Assembly: GCA_965246745.1 (NCBI GenBank) | Contig: OZ251980.1 | Coordinates: 1,488,001 to 1,552,000 of the forward strand | DNA: 64,000 nucleotides | DNA from: JANXMY01 sp965246745 | GTDB lineage: Bacteria > Armatimonadota > Armatimonadia > Armatimonadales > Capsulimonadaceae | Direction: 5' to 3' | In this document: positions 41,754 to 49,973 of the stretch, piece by piece | Numbering within the stretch: the stretch's first letter is position 1 | Layout of the letters: every line of letters starts with the position of its first letter | Notes under the pieces: model-generated | What the model saw: the letters and a program-made list of their open reading frames with translations, nothing else | Database searches by the model: none | What the model was told of the DNA's origin: nothing | Program-made: the position numbers and the translations under genes

Positions 41754-43457
41754 ATGTCCAGTGAACCCCTTTACGAAAGTCCCGTTCAGATTTTGGAGCC
41801 GCCGCATCTTGTCCGCCTCACCGGGTTCCGCGCTCAAAACGCCCCAGTGACGAGCGAAGCCGCCGAAGCATTCTCAGCCGCCTGGCGTGCCCAAGCCGAG
41901 ACTGTGCCAGCCGGCGTTCTGTACCGGGAGCTTTGCCGGCAAGTGCCGGAGTGGAGCCGCAAAGCGGCTGCGGAGATGGATGCGCCGATCCTCTTTGATT
42001 TTCTGGAGTATACGGTGCTGACCCCGGAGACGGCCCTCGCGGCTCTGCCGCAACTACCCGCCGAGATTGCTTCCGGGTACGAGATGTCCGAAGCGCTGTA
42101 CCATGTTGATTTCCGTTTGGTGAGCGACGCCGCAGGGTCGCCCGAATGTTTGATGTTCAATCTGTTTGAGCTGAGCGGTCCGCCCGGACTGCAGCAGGGA
42201 TTTTTAATGAGCTGGCCGCCGCGCGGCGAGTTCAAGACCCATGAGCCGGGCTTTTTCTCGTCACTGCTGCATGAGGCCCTCCTGCCGAACGCCCAGTTTG
42301 CTGTTTTCAATCGGGCGGAGTGGCGTGATGCCGATGCTTATGCGGCAGGAATCGGCCGGTTCACGGCCGCCTTCCCGCGTGAGGAGCGAAAAAGCCCCGG
42401 CGGCGGCGAGGCGGCGGGGAAACCGCCGGTGATCAGCCATCTTGGGCTATTTCAAGTCGTCGCGTCCGTGCGCGGGGAAGCCGCGCCCCGGCAGGCGCCA
42501 GCGACGGCCCCGGTCATGGTGGCCGTCCGCGTCCATGAGTTCGGCGGCCCGGATGTCTTGAAAGTGGAAAAAGTGCCTCGGCCGAAACCCGGTCCCGGCG
42601 AGATAGCGGTGCGGGTTCAGGCAGCCGCCATCAATCCGCTGGATGTTAAGATGCGCTCCGGCGAAGTCGGCGACATTTATCCGCCCTGGTTCCCGGACAC
42701 GCTGGGCTATTCGGTTTCCGGCATCATCGAGGCGGTGGGGCCGGGGGTGACGACACGGCGGGTTGGGGAGGAAGTTTACGGCATCAACAACCCGATCATG
42801 CGGCACGGCTACGCCGAGTGTGTTGTCGGACCGGAAAGTTTTTATTATCCGAAGCCGACGGCATTGGATTGGGCCGCCGCCGCCGCCGCGCCGTCGGTGT
42901 TTGCGACCGCTTACGGCGCCTTGTTCGGGCGGGCCGAGCTGAAGCCGGGGCAGCGCCTTTTGATCCACGGCGCTTCGGGAGTGATTGGAAGCTGCGCGGT
43001 GCAGCTTGCCAAACAAGCCGGCGCTTACGTCATCGCCACGGCTTCCGGGGCGAACCGGGACGCGGTCAAGGCGCTGGGGGCGGATGAAGTCATAGACTAC
43101 CGGACGGAGCGTTTTGAGGACAGCGCAAAAGACCTGGATATGGTGCTGGACACTCAAGGAGGAGAAACGCGCGAGCGCTCCTGGGGGCTGCTGAAGCGCG
43201 GCGGCACCCTGGTGACTCTGGTGCCGCCGCAGCCGGACGACGCGAAAGCCGCTGCGCTGGGCGTCCAGGCGTTTATGTCTCACGGGCATCCCAGTATCGG
43301 CGAGATCATGCCGGATATGTCGCAGCGCTTGGAAAGCGGCCTTCTTAAATCGCCGGAAGTCGCGGCCGTGTATCCGCTCAGTCAAGCCGCCGAAGCTCAC
43401 GCTTTTTATGAAAGCAAGCCGCCTCGCGGACGCATCGTGCTTTCGGTTCCCGGCTAA
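41754..43457 (+). CDS. Fusion of an ABM-like domain with a medium-chain quinone-oxidoreductase-type reductase
   Basis: 567 residues. The N-terminal ~250 residues contain a region resembling antibiotic-biosynthesis-monooxygenase domains (GFLMSWPPRGEFKTHEPGF, then NAQFAVFNRAEWRDADAYAA and VISHLGLFQVVAS). From ~258 a complete zinc-independent MDR follows: MVAVRVHEFGGPDVLKVEKV, AAAINPLDVKMRSG, the Rossmann motif LIHGASGVIGSCAVQLAKQA (AxxGxxG type) and the end GRIVLSVPG. MDRs of this class reduce quinones or enones with NADPH. The two are joined by a short Pro/Ala linker; I know this fusion only as unusual. AGGAG lies 8 nt before the ATG. Likely regulated by the AraC gene upstream through the direct repeats. 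Confidence 0.8.
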   Translation: MSSEPLYESPVQILEPPHLVRLTGFRAQNAPVTSEAAEAFSAAWRAQAETVPAGVLYRELCRQVPEWSRKAAAEMDAPILFDFLEYTVLTPETALAALPQLPAEIASGYEMSEALYHVDFRLVSDAAGSPECLMFNLFELSGPPGLQQGFLMSWPPRGEFKTHEPGFFSSLLHEALLPNAQFAVFNRAEWRDADAYAAGIGRFTAAFPREERKSPGGGEAAGKPPVISHLGLFQVVASVRGEAAPRQAPATAPVMVAVRVHEFGGPDVLKVEKVPRPKPGPGEIAVRVQAAAINPLDVKMRSGEVGDIYPPWFPDTLGYSVSGIIEAVGPGVTTRRVGEEVYGINNPIMRHGYAECVVGPESFYYPKPTALDWAAAAAAPSVFATAYGALFGRAELKPGQRLLIHGASGVIGSCAVQLAKQAGAYVIATASGANRDAVKALGADEVIDYRTERFEDSAKDLDMVLDTQGGETRERSWGLLKRGGTLVTLVPPQPDDAKAAALGVQAFMSHGHPSIGEIMPDMSQRLESGLLKSPEVAAVYPLSQAAEAHAFYESKPPRGRIVLSVPG

Positions 43458-43584
43458 ATGTCTCGACGCCGCAGCCGAGGACCCTCCGCGCGGTGCGAGG
43501 CCCGCAGGGCGCGGGCCGCGCGGGGGGGGGGGCAGCGGTCAGGGCGGCGGCGAGCAGCCCGGCCGCATAGGCTTCATTTCATGG

Positions 43585-43821
43585 TTATCCTCCGCGCAGG
43601 CCGGTGAGGCCGGTCGCCCGGTCGCCGGTGGGGTCGGCTGTGGAAGTCGGCTGAGCCAGGTCGGTCGCATCCAAATCGCCGCCTGCGTCGCGCCCGATGT
43701 CTTCGGCATCGCTTCCCGGCGGCATTTCAGGAACGGCGTCGCCTGCGCTGATGCCGCCGCCGGGCAGGGTCTCGGTGTCGCCCAGCCCCGGAATGTGGAT
43801 TTTCTCGCTGTTCTGCATCAT
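43585..43821 (-). CDS. Small acidic low-complexity protein (family of four in this window)
   Basis: 78 residues, rich in Asp, Gly, Pro, Thr and Ala, with no hydrophobic core and no Cys (for example LPGGGISAGDAVPEMPPGSD, GRDAGGDLDATDLAQPTS). It is very probably disordered. GAGGAAA precedes two adjacent ATG codons (43821, 43818), which argues for real translation. Similar small acidic proteins lie at 43925, 48163 and 50990. Homology between them is not obvious, but composition and size agree. It is divergent from the one at 43925. Confidence 0.6.
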   Translation of the reverse strand: MMQNSEKIHIPGLGDTETLPGGGISAGDAVPEMPPGSDAEDIGRDAGGDLDATDLAQPTSTADPTGDRATGLTGLRGG

Positions 43822-43924
43822 CTTTTCCTCACTTCAAAACGCTTCTTTGAAACAGAATACCGCGAAATCGGGTAAACCTAACGCAGACCCACCGCGCTGG
43901 GAACAGAAACAAGGAACTTCACTC

Positions 43925-44245
43925 ATGGAAAGCCGCACCGACCCGATGGCCCCCAATACAATCGGCGATGATTCCGCCGACGCCGAGATCGCCGGCGAGC
44001 GCGAGCCGCTGAAGATGCACGAGGACGGTGCCGCACCGCCCCCCGGCGCACTCGACACGGTGTTCCCCAATACGGCGTTCCCTGGCATGTCGCCGGACCC
44101 AAGCGCCGAAAGCGATCCCGGACAGCTTGCGGGCAGCCGGGACCCGAGCCTTGCCGGCAGCGCCGAAAACGACGACCGGCCCGGCCCGAAAGAAGGCGGA
44201 ACGCCGTATGACGCCGAAGGCACGAGCGGGTCGGAAGGGGGATAA
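43925..44245 (+). CDS. Small acidic low-complexity protein (family of four)
   Basis: 106 residues from ATG 43925 with AAGGAA about 8 nt upstream. It is rich in Pro, Asp, Glu, Gly and Ser (DDSADAEIAGEREPLKMHED, NTAFPGMSPDPSAESDPGQ), with no secondary structure expected and no Cys. The long upstream extension of the frame is the shadow of the divergent gene and is excluded. The sequence has no recognisable domain. It could be a hydrophilin-like protective protein; this is a guess from composition only. Confidence 0.6.
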   Translation: MESRTDPMAPNTIGDDSADAEIAGEREPLKMHEDGAAPPPGALDTVFPNTAFPGMSPDPSAESDPGQLAGSRDPSLAGSAENDDRPGPKEGGTPYDAEGTSGSEGG

Positions 44246-44289
44246 CCAACCCCCGGAACTGCGTTCCGAGTGTAGGTTCCGAAATTCGT

Positions 44290-45102
44290 ATGCCTTTTTT
44301 CCATTTCTCTGTCTCGCCGCTGCATCTGGCGCTGCTGCTGCTGGCCGCGTTTGCCGCCGGGGCGATCAACTCGGTCGCCGGGGGCGGAACGCTGCTGACT
44401 TTTCCGGCGCTGCTGGCGGCCCTCGGCGGAGCGCCGAACGGCCCGATCCTGGCCAACGGCACCAGCACGGTCGCGCTGGTGCCGGGGTCACTGTCGGCGT
44501 TTTGGGGCTACCGGGGGGCGCTCGCGGGGCAAAAGCGCGGCCTCTGGGAGATGGCCGTGCCGAGCCTGCTCGGCGGGGCGCTGGGGGCGTTTCTCGCCAA
44601 CCGCGTGTCTTCGGCCTTGTTCAGCACGCTGGTTCCCTGGCTGATTTTCGGAGCGACGTTTTTGTTTTTGGTTCAAGACCCCGTCCGCCGGTGGATTGGG
44701 CGGGGCGGGGCGGACACAGGCAGCGGGCCGAAGGCGCTGGGCATCGGCGGCATGGTTTTCCAATTTTTTGTCGCCGTCTACGGCGGCTTTTTCGGCGCGG
44801 GGATCGGGATTTTGATGCTGGCCGCGCTGGGATTTCTCGGGCAGACCGACATTCACCGGATGAACGGCCTCAAAAACTTTGCGGCGGTGTGCATCAACGG
44901 CGTGGCGGCGCTGACCTTTATTTTCGCCCGGCATGTGGACTGGACCCTGGCGCTCTTGATGATGGCGCTGGCGGTCGCGGGCGGGTACGCCGGGGCGGGC
45001 CTGGCGCAGCGGGCCGGGCAGGCGAATGTCCGCCGCCTGGTGATTGCCATCGGCCTGGTGTTCGGCGCGTACACGCTGTACGGCCGGCTGCCTCACGGCT
45101 AA
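44290..45102 (+). CDS. TSUP (TauE/SafE) family membrane permease
   Basis: 270 residues with about eight membrane helices. The first half has the TSUP motif GAINSVAGGGTLLTFPAL and GTSTVALVPGSLSAFWGY, the second the repeat FQFFVAVYGGFFGAGIGILM and GLKNFAAVCINGVAALTF. The family exports sulfite, sulfoacetate or other small anions. The substrate here is unknown and no sulfur genes are near. It is followed after 17 nt by another membrane gene in the same direction, so it probably heads an operon with 45120 and 45857. Confidence 0.9.
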   Translation: MPFFHFSVSPLHLALLLLAAFAAGAINSVAGGGTLLTFPALLAALGGAPNGPILANGTSTVALVPGSLSAFWGYRGALAGQKRGLWEMAVPSLLGGALGAFLANRVSSALFSTLVPWLIFGATFLFLVQDPVRRWIGRGGADTGSGPKALGIGGMVFQFFVAVYGGFFGAGIGILMLAALGFLGQTDIHRMNGLKNFAAVCINGVAALTFIFARHVDWTLALLMMALAVAGGYAGAGLAQRAGQANVRRLVIAIGLVFGAYTLYGRLPHG

Positions 45103-45119
45103 TTCGACGAGATGTTTTT

Positions 45120-45848
45120 ATGACGCTCAAAACACACTTGCCTTTCGGCAATCGGGACGAGTTCAGTCCTGATGCCGGCGACTTGGACGATCTGGAAGAC
45201 CCGGAGCCGCGCTGGCCGGCGGTGATTGCGCTCGGCGGCGCGGCGGGCTTATTTGCGGTGCTGCCGCAGTACCTGTCGTTCGGCCCGCGCTGGCTGCCGG
45301 CGGCGATTGTCGGCGTTCTGCTGATTCCGACCCTGCTGTCGCATGCGCGGGGCCATCATCACCTCAACCGCGTGCTCGGCATGATGGTCGCGGGCGTGGA
45401 AACGTTCTTTTTGATCGCCTCGCTGCTGAAGCTGATCCACTCGCTGCTGCATTCGCACGCCGGGGCGAGCGCCGAGACCCCCGAGCGGCTTTTGATTTCG
45501 GCGGGGGCGCTTTGGTTTACCAATGTGCTGGTGTTTGCGCTGTGGTACTGGCACCTCGACGCCGGCGGGCCGAACAAGCGGGACACGACGCCGGGCCACT
45601 GCCACGGCTCGTTTTTGTTTCCGCAGATGACCATGAGCGACGACAAATTAGCCTCGGCGGGTCAGCTTGGGTGGACGCCGGGCTTTATAGATTACTTGTT
45701 TCTGGCGTTCAACACCAGCACCGCCCTGTCGCCGGCCGATACCGCTGTTTTGTCCCGCTGGGCCAAGCTGCTGATGATGGTGCAGGCAACAATCTCGCTG
45801 ACCGTGATCGCTGTTCTTGCCGCCCGCGCCATCAACACGCTGAGTTAG
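45120..45848 (+). CDS. Membrane protein of unknown function (DUF1345-like)
   Basis: 242 residues. An acidic N-terminus (PDAGDLDDLEDPEP) precedes four to five helices (VIALGGAAGLFAVLPQYL, LPAAIVGVLLIPTLL, VLGMMVAGVETFFLIASLLK, LLISAGALWFTNVLVFALWY). The end, IDYLFLAFNTSTALSPADTA then WAKLLMMVQATISLTVIAVL, resembles DUF1345 and the pore region of some ion channels. ATG 45120 is used; the frame upstream belongs to the TSUP gene's shadow. A weak ribosome site fits its tight spacing behind TSUP. Confidence 0.75.
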   Translation: MTLKTHLPFGNRDEFSPDAGDLDDLEDPEPRWPAVIALGGAAGLFAVLPQYLSFGPRWLPAAIVGVLLIPTLLSHARGHHHLNRVLGMMVAGVETFFLIASLLKLIHSLLHSHAGASAETPERLLISAGALWFTNVLVFALWYWHLDAGGPNKRDTTPGHCHGSFLFPQMTMSDDKLASAGQLGWTPGFIDYLFLAFNTSTALSPADTAVLSRWAKLLMMVQATISLTVIAVLAARAINTLS

Positions 45849-45856
45849 GAAGTGTC

Positions 45857-46501
45857 ATGCCGGAAGAAATCGAAGTGCCGACCGAGCACCTGCACGAGCA
45901 TGTTGCCGAAGCGCACGCGGAAGCTCGCGAAGAAGCCCGCGAAGGACAAAAAGCCGGGGAAAAAGACGAGCATGCGGGCTGGCTGCGATTTGTCGCCGTC
46001 CTGACCGCCCTGCTGGCCGTGGTCGCCGCTGTCGGCTCGCTCCGAGGCGGGCTGCTGGTCAACGAAGCCCTGCTCGCCAAAAACAACGAAGTCAGCCTGC
46101 GGACCCAGGCGACCGACCAGTGGAATTACTACCAGGCGAAAAGCATCAAAGGGGTCGTGTACGCCACCACCGCCGAGCTTTTGCCGCCCGGCTCGCCTGC
46201 GCTGCTGAAAAGCCGCGCGGAAGCCGCCCGCTACGCCCGTGAGCAGGAAGGCATCCGGGCCAAAGCCGAGGGCCTCGAAACCAAAGCCGAAGCGCAGAAC
46301 AAAGCGTCGGAGCACGACATGGAAGCGCACCATATCTTTGCCTTGTCCGTGTCGCTCTGCCAGATCGCGATTGCCCTGTCCGCCATCGCCGCGCTCACCC
46401 GCAGCCGCCGGGTGTGGGTCTTCTCGCTGGGTGCCGGCCTCGCCGGAACCGCCTCCCTCGTCGCCGGCTTCCTCGGCTACCACCCGGCCCTTGGGGTTTG
46501 A
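45857..46501 (+). CDS. DUF4337 family membrane protein
   Basis: 214 residues. A His/Glu-rich, highly charged N-terminus (HLHEHVAEAHAEAREEAREG) precedes one helix (FVAVLTALLAVVAAVGSL), a central amphipathic region (NNEVSLRTQATDQWNYYQAK, then AEAARYAREQEGIRAKAEGL) likely to form coiled coil, and two C-terminal helices. This matches DUF4337, function unknown. TTAGGAAG lies just before the ATG, 8 nt after the previous stop, so it is co-transcribed with the two membrane genes upstream. Confidence 0.82.
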   Translation: MPEEIEVPTEHLHEHVAEAHAEAREEAREGQKAGEKDEHAGWLRFVAVLTALLAVVAAVGSLRGGLLVNEALLAKNNEVSLRTQATDQWNYYQAKSIKGVVYATTAELLPPGSPALLKSRAEAARYAREQEGIRAKAEGLETKAEAQNKASEHDMEAHHIFALSVSLCQIAIALSAIAALTRSRRVWVFSLGAGLAGTASLVAGFLGYHPALGV

Positions 46502-46514
46502 GGGCAAGACACTG

Positions 46515-47969
46515 ATGACTGAAACAGAACTGCTTTCTTTGCTGACCTCGCTGCGTTTAGAAAAGCACGAGACGGAGTGGCTTGAGTTCAAGCACAACAA
46601 CGAAGATCCGGAAACGATCGGCAGGGACATCTCTGCGCTTGCAAATGCCGCCGCGCTTTTGGGCAAAGATCACTCTTTTTTCGTTTGGGGCATTCAAGAC
46701 AAAACCCACGAGGTTCTCGGCACGACGTTTCAGCCTCGGCAAGCGAAAGTCGGCAATGAAGAGCTTGAGTCTTGGCTGTCGCATCATCTGTCCCCACGCC
46801 TGGATTTTCGGTTTCATGGATTTTCAGCCGAAGACAAGGCCGTCGTGCTGCTGATCAATCCCCCGGCACAGCACACGCCGGTCCGCTGGAAAGAAACCGC
46901 CTATATTCGGGTCGGCAGTTACACAAAGAAACTGAACGATTATCCTGAGAAAGAGCGTTCTCTCTGGCTGCAGCTTTCGGAGAAAAGATTCGAGTCGCAG
47001 ATTGCTGTTCAAAGCGTGTCTGACGACGAAGTTCTCTCGCTGCTGGACTACGACCTTTACTATCGCTTGACTCAGCAGCCCCTGCCGACAGCGAAAACCG
47101 GCATTTTGGAGCGGCTTGCAAAAGAAAAAATGGTCGTTCCGCGCCAAGAGCATTTTGACATCACAAACTTTGGAGCGATCCTTTTTGCCCGGCGTTTCTC
47201 GGATTTTGAGACCCTGGGGCGGAAGGCCGTGCGGGTGGTTGATTATACCGGCAGCAGCCGAATCAAGGGAGGGAAAGAGTTTGTTGCAGACTCAGGCTAT
47301 GCCGCTGGGTTTGAAGCGCTGATTACTTACATTAAAAGCCGGCTGCCGAATAATACATACATTGCAGAAGCCTTGCGCGTAGAATCGGAAGTCTATCCAG
47401 GCATTGCGATTCGCGAGCTGATCGCCAATGCAATTATTCACCAAGATTTTTCGATGGTCGGCGACAGCCCAATGGTTCAGATTTTCGACGACCGTTTGGA
47501 GATCACCAACCCAGGCAAGCCGCTGATCAGCACACTGCGCTTTATTGATGAGCCGCCGCAGTCCCGTAATGAAAACCTAGCGAGGTTTATGCGCCGTGTG
47601 AAAATTTGCGAAGAGCAGGGAAGTGGAATTGACAAAGTCATTGCGGCGGTCGAGTTTTGGCAGCTGCCCGCACCGGATTTTTCAGTGACGGAGAGGCACA
47701 CTCGGGTCTATCTGTATGCCTATCGTCCATTCCGGGAAATGAGCAGCCTTGACCGTACCCGCGCCTGCTATCAGCATGTCGCCTTGATGCGCGAGTTCAA
47801 CCAGCCTGCAACCAATGCCAGCCTTCGGAAGAGATTTGGATTTGAAGAGGAGGGGACTAAAACTGTCTCTAAAATTATTTCGGACGCAATCAAAGAAGGC
47901 TTGATCAAGCCTTACGACCCCGACAACAAGTCCCCGCGCTACGCCCGCTACATTCCCTGGTGGGCATAG
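46515..47969 (+). CDS. Second AlbA_2 (Schlafen-like) ATP-binding putative regulator
   Basis: 484 residues from ATG 46515. AlbA_2 domain (~1-130): ETEWLEFKHNNEDPETIGRD, SALANAAALLGKDHSFFVWG, AYIRVGSYTKKL. The GHKL ATPase part follows with IAIRELIANAIIHQDFSMVG, FDDRLEITNPGKPL and CEEQGSGIDKVIAAV, and a winged-helix end (NASLRKRFGFEEEGTKTVSK). It is only distantly similar to the protein at 38831 but has the same domain order. GC is lower than in the flanking genes. An 11-bp period repeat with a 35-bp direct repeat sits right after its stop. Its location behind DUF4337 with a 13-nt gap may be secondary. Confidence 0.85.
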   Translation: MTETELLSLLTSLRLEKHETEWLEFKHNNEDPETIGRDISALANAAALLGKDHSFFVWGIQDKTHEVLGTTFQPRQAKVGNEELESWLSHHLSPRLDFRFHGFSAEDKAVVLLINPPAQHTPVRWKETAYIRVGSYTKKLNDYPEKERSLWLQLSEKRFESQIAVQSVSDDEVLSLLDYDLYYRLTQQPLPTAKTGILERLAKEKMVVPRQEHFDITNFGAILFARRFSDFETLGRKAVRVVDYTGSSRIKGGKEFVADSGYAAGFEALITYIKSRLPNNTYIAEALRVESEVYPGIAIRELIANAIIHQDFSMVGDSPMVQIFDDRLEITNPGKPLISTLRFIDEPPQSRNENLARFMRRVKICEEQGSGIDKVIAAVEFWQLPAPDFSVTERHTRVYLYAYRPFREMSSLDRTRACYQHVALMREFNQPATNASLRKRFGFEEEGTKTVSKIISDAIKEGLIKPYDPDNKSPRYARYIPWWA

Positions 47970-48129
47970 CGCTTCTTATATCCCTTTCATATCCCTTTCA
48001 GGGAAAAATTTCATCAATTTTCGGTTAATAACTTTCGGGATAGCGTTTTTAACTGTTTATAATTAGCAGCAATGTAAAATTGTGCCGGAGTGAAAAGCGC
48101 TTCTTATATCCTGTTCATATCCCCTTTAG
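47968..48129. repeat. AT-rich region with paired 11-bp-period repeats after the AlbA_2 gene
   Basis: ATATCCCTTTC occurs twice in tandem (47978-47999). After 128 bp the preceding word AGCGCTTCTTATATCC recurs (47968 and 48096), followed by ATATCCTGTTC and ATATCCCCTTT in tandem (48106-48127). The two blocks form a ~32-bp imperfect direct repeat around an AT-rich spacer. The period of 11 bp equals that of the repeats after the first AlbA_2 gene, with a different sequence. Confidence 0.85.
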
Positions 48130-48162
48130 GCCGTTTTTGCGCTGATTGAGCACACAAAGCTG

Positions 48163-48342
48163 TCAGTCGTGCTTCGGGCCGATGTCGCCGGCAACGTCCG
48201 CGCCGAGGTCGCTGCTGTTGGTGCCGCCTTCGTCGAGGGCGTCGCTGCCGGTCGTGAGCTGCCGGTCGCCGTCGGGCTGGCCGTCCAGCGCGTCTTGGTC
48301 CCGCGTATTTTCGTTCTGCGCGTCGTCTAATGGGTCGGTCAT
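48163..48342 (-). CDS. Small acidic low-complexity protein (family of four)
   Basis: 59 residues: 14 Asp, many Gly, Asn, Gln and Thr, no Cys or aromatic residue (LDDAQNENTRDQDALDGQPD, TGSDALDEGGTNSSDLGADV). A CAGGAGA ribosome site lies 8 nt before ATG 48342, good evidence that it is translated. It is probably disordered. It is divergent from the terminase-like gene and resembles the proteins at 43585, 43925 and 50990 in size and composition. Confidence 0.62.
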   Translation of the reverse strand: MTDPLDDAQNENTRDQDALDGQPDGDRQLTTGSDALDEGGTNSSDLGADVAGDIGPKHD

Positions 48343-48467
48343 GGCATGGTCTCCTGAGCGCACTGTACCCGCCGGGGCGGGGGCGGGAAACGAAGGCGAA
48401 CAAAACGGAACAAATGTTCGCTTTTTCGGGTATTCTCTTTCGCGGGAGGGCGGAAAGCGGGCGGACC

Positions 48468-49931
48468 ATGTGGCGGACAAAACGAGAGCGCAGGGCAAGC
48501 GCCGACGCGCGGCTGGCGCTGGCGAAGCAGTGGTGGGGATGGCAGCCGCATGACGCGCAAAAACGGCTGTTCTGCGCGGCGGCATCGGTGCGGGTCGCCG
48601 CCTGCGGGCGGCGCTGGGGCAAAACCGAAAGCCTCAGCGTGGATATGGCGTCGCTGGCGCTCACCGAGCGCGGGGCGCAGCAGCTTGTGGTGGCTCCGAC
48701 CGACGCGCAGGCGCGGCTGCTCGGCGAGGCGGTTTGGGAGAAGCTGGAAAAGGCATTCGGGTCGGGCGACGCGCAGTTGGCGGACCGGACACTGGTGGTC
48801 AAGTCGCGCCCGCATTTGACGCTGACGGTGAAGCCGCTTGCGCCCGGCGAAGCGCCGTCGGTGGTGCTGTGCCGGACGGCGGGGCGGGACGGGCGCAATC
48901 TGCGCGGGCTGTGGGCGCACCGGATTGTGGTGGATGAGGCCGCGCAGGTGCCCGACCGGGTGCTTCGGGAAGTGCTGCCGCCGATGCTGGCGGATCGGGG
49001 CGGCGAGCTGACCCTGGCGTCGTCGCCCAATGGCCGCCGGTCGGCGTTTTATGCGCTGTTTGCGCGGGGCTTAGTGGCGCAGAATGCCCAAAGCGGGGTG
49101 ACGTATCAGTCGTTTCAGTGCCCGACCAGCGACAACAAAGCGCATCTGGACGCCGCCTGGCTGGCATCGCAGCGCGACGACATGGGCGAAGCGCTGTACG
49201 CGCAGGAGTTCGAGGCGCAGTTTCTCGACGATTTCGGCATGGTCTTTCGGGAAGACGAAATCGCGGCAGCCATCACGGACATTCCCGGTGTCCGATTGGA
49301 GCGCACCGAAGTGTTGTCCGACCCGGTGCCGGGCCGGTATTATGTCGCCGGGATTGACTGGGGCCGCAAGTGGGATTACACGGTGCTGACGGTGCTGGAC
49401 GCCGACCAATCGCCCGCGAAATTGGTCCATCTGAGCCGGTGGCGCGGGACAGGGTGGGAAACGCAGGCGGCGGACGCGGCGGCGATTTTGGCCCGGTTTC
49501 TGCCCCGGCGGGTGCTGGCCGACGGCAATTCCATCGGCGACCCGATTGCCGAGATGCTGACCGCCCAGCTTCGCAGAGCCATCCCCCCGGCGTCGTACCG
49601 CCCGCACGTCGAGCGGTTCACGTTCAGCGCCGAAAGCAAGCAGCAATTAGTGGACCGCCTCAATGTCGGCCTTGCCGCCCGCGCGGTGCAGTTTCCGCCG
49701 CACAAAGCGCTCTTAAACGAGCTGCGCTGCTTTGAGTACGCGCCGGGCGGCCCCGGACGGCTCAAAATGGCCGCGCAGTCCGGCGGTCACGACGACTGCG
49801 TCATTTCGCTGGCCCTGGCGTACTTTGCCGCCCCCGACCCGTGCGCCGCGCCTCGCCTCGGTCACGGCATTCTGCTGGGGTCGGCAGGCGGCCTGAGGGG
49901 GCGCGAGCAGAAGCCCTTGACAGAGCCTTGA
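48468..49931 (+). CDS. Phage terminase large subunit-like ATPase/nuclease (orphan)
   Basis: 487 residues from ATG 48468 (48414 is possible). Walker A-like ACGRRWGKTE (~45), Walker B HRIVVDEAAQ (~160) and the coupling motif TLASSPNGRR make up the ATPase. A C-terminal RNase H-like nuclease has YYVAGIDWGRKWDYTVLTVL, ADGNSIGDPI and a final SGGHDDCVISLALAY. The whole matches TerL of tailed phages. No portal, capsid or tail gene is present in the window, so it is either a lone relic or belongs to a terminase-like family with a cellular role. Its stop codon is in a tandem 11-bp TTGACA repeat, and that repeat supplies the promoter of the next gene. Confidence 0.8.
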   Translation: MWRTKRERRASADARLALAKQWWGWQPHDAQKRLFCAAASVRVAACGRRWGKTESLSVDMASLALTERGAQQLVVAPTDAQARLLGEAVWEKLEKAFGSGDAQLADRTLVVKSRPHLTLTVKPLAPGEAPSVVLCRTAGRDGRNLRGLWAHRIVVDEAAQVPDRVLREVLPPMLADRGGELTLASSPNGRRSAFYALFARGLVAQNAQSGVTYQSFQCPTSDNKAHLDAAWLASQRDDMGEALYAQEFEAQFLDDFGMVFREDEIAAAITDIPGVRLERTEVLSDPVPGRYYVAGIDWGRKWDYTVLTVLDADQSPAKLVHLSRWRGTGWETQAADAAAILARFLPRRVLADGNSIGDPIAEMLTAQLRRAIPPASYRPHVERFTFSAESKQQLVDRLNVGLAARAVQFPPHKALLNELRCFEYAPGGPGRLKMAAQSGGHDDCVISLALAYFAAPDPCAAPRLGHGILLGSAGGLRGREQKPLTEP

Positions 49932-49967
49932 CAGAGCCTTGACAGTGCCCTCGGCGGGTGCCATAAT
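49917..49967 (+). promoter_or_regulatory. Tandem 11-bp TTGACA repeats serving as promoter for the RHH gene
   Basis: Three units at exactly 11 bp (TTGACAGAGCC at 49917 and 49928, TTGACAGTGCC at 49939). The last TTGACA (49939-49944) is 17 nt from CATAAT (49962-49967), which ends 6 nt before the ATG at 49974. It is thus a consensus -35 with a fair -10 and leaderless geometry. The terminase stop codon TGA is within the second unit. Confidence 0.75.
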
Positions 49968-49973
49968 CACGCC

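Noticed and set aside
43500..43560. G-rich run and GC palindromes after the MDR gene as a terminator or element
   Set aside because: GGCCCGCAGGGCGCGGGCC-type pairing is weak and there is no T-run; the long G run may even be a sequencing problem.
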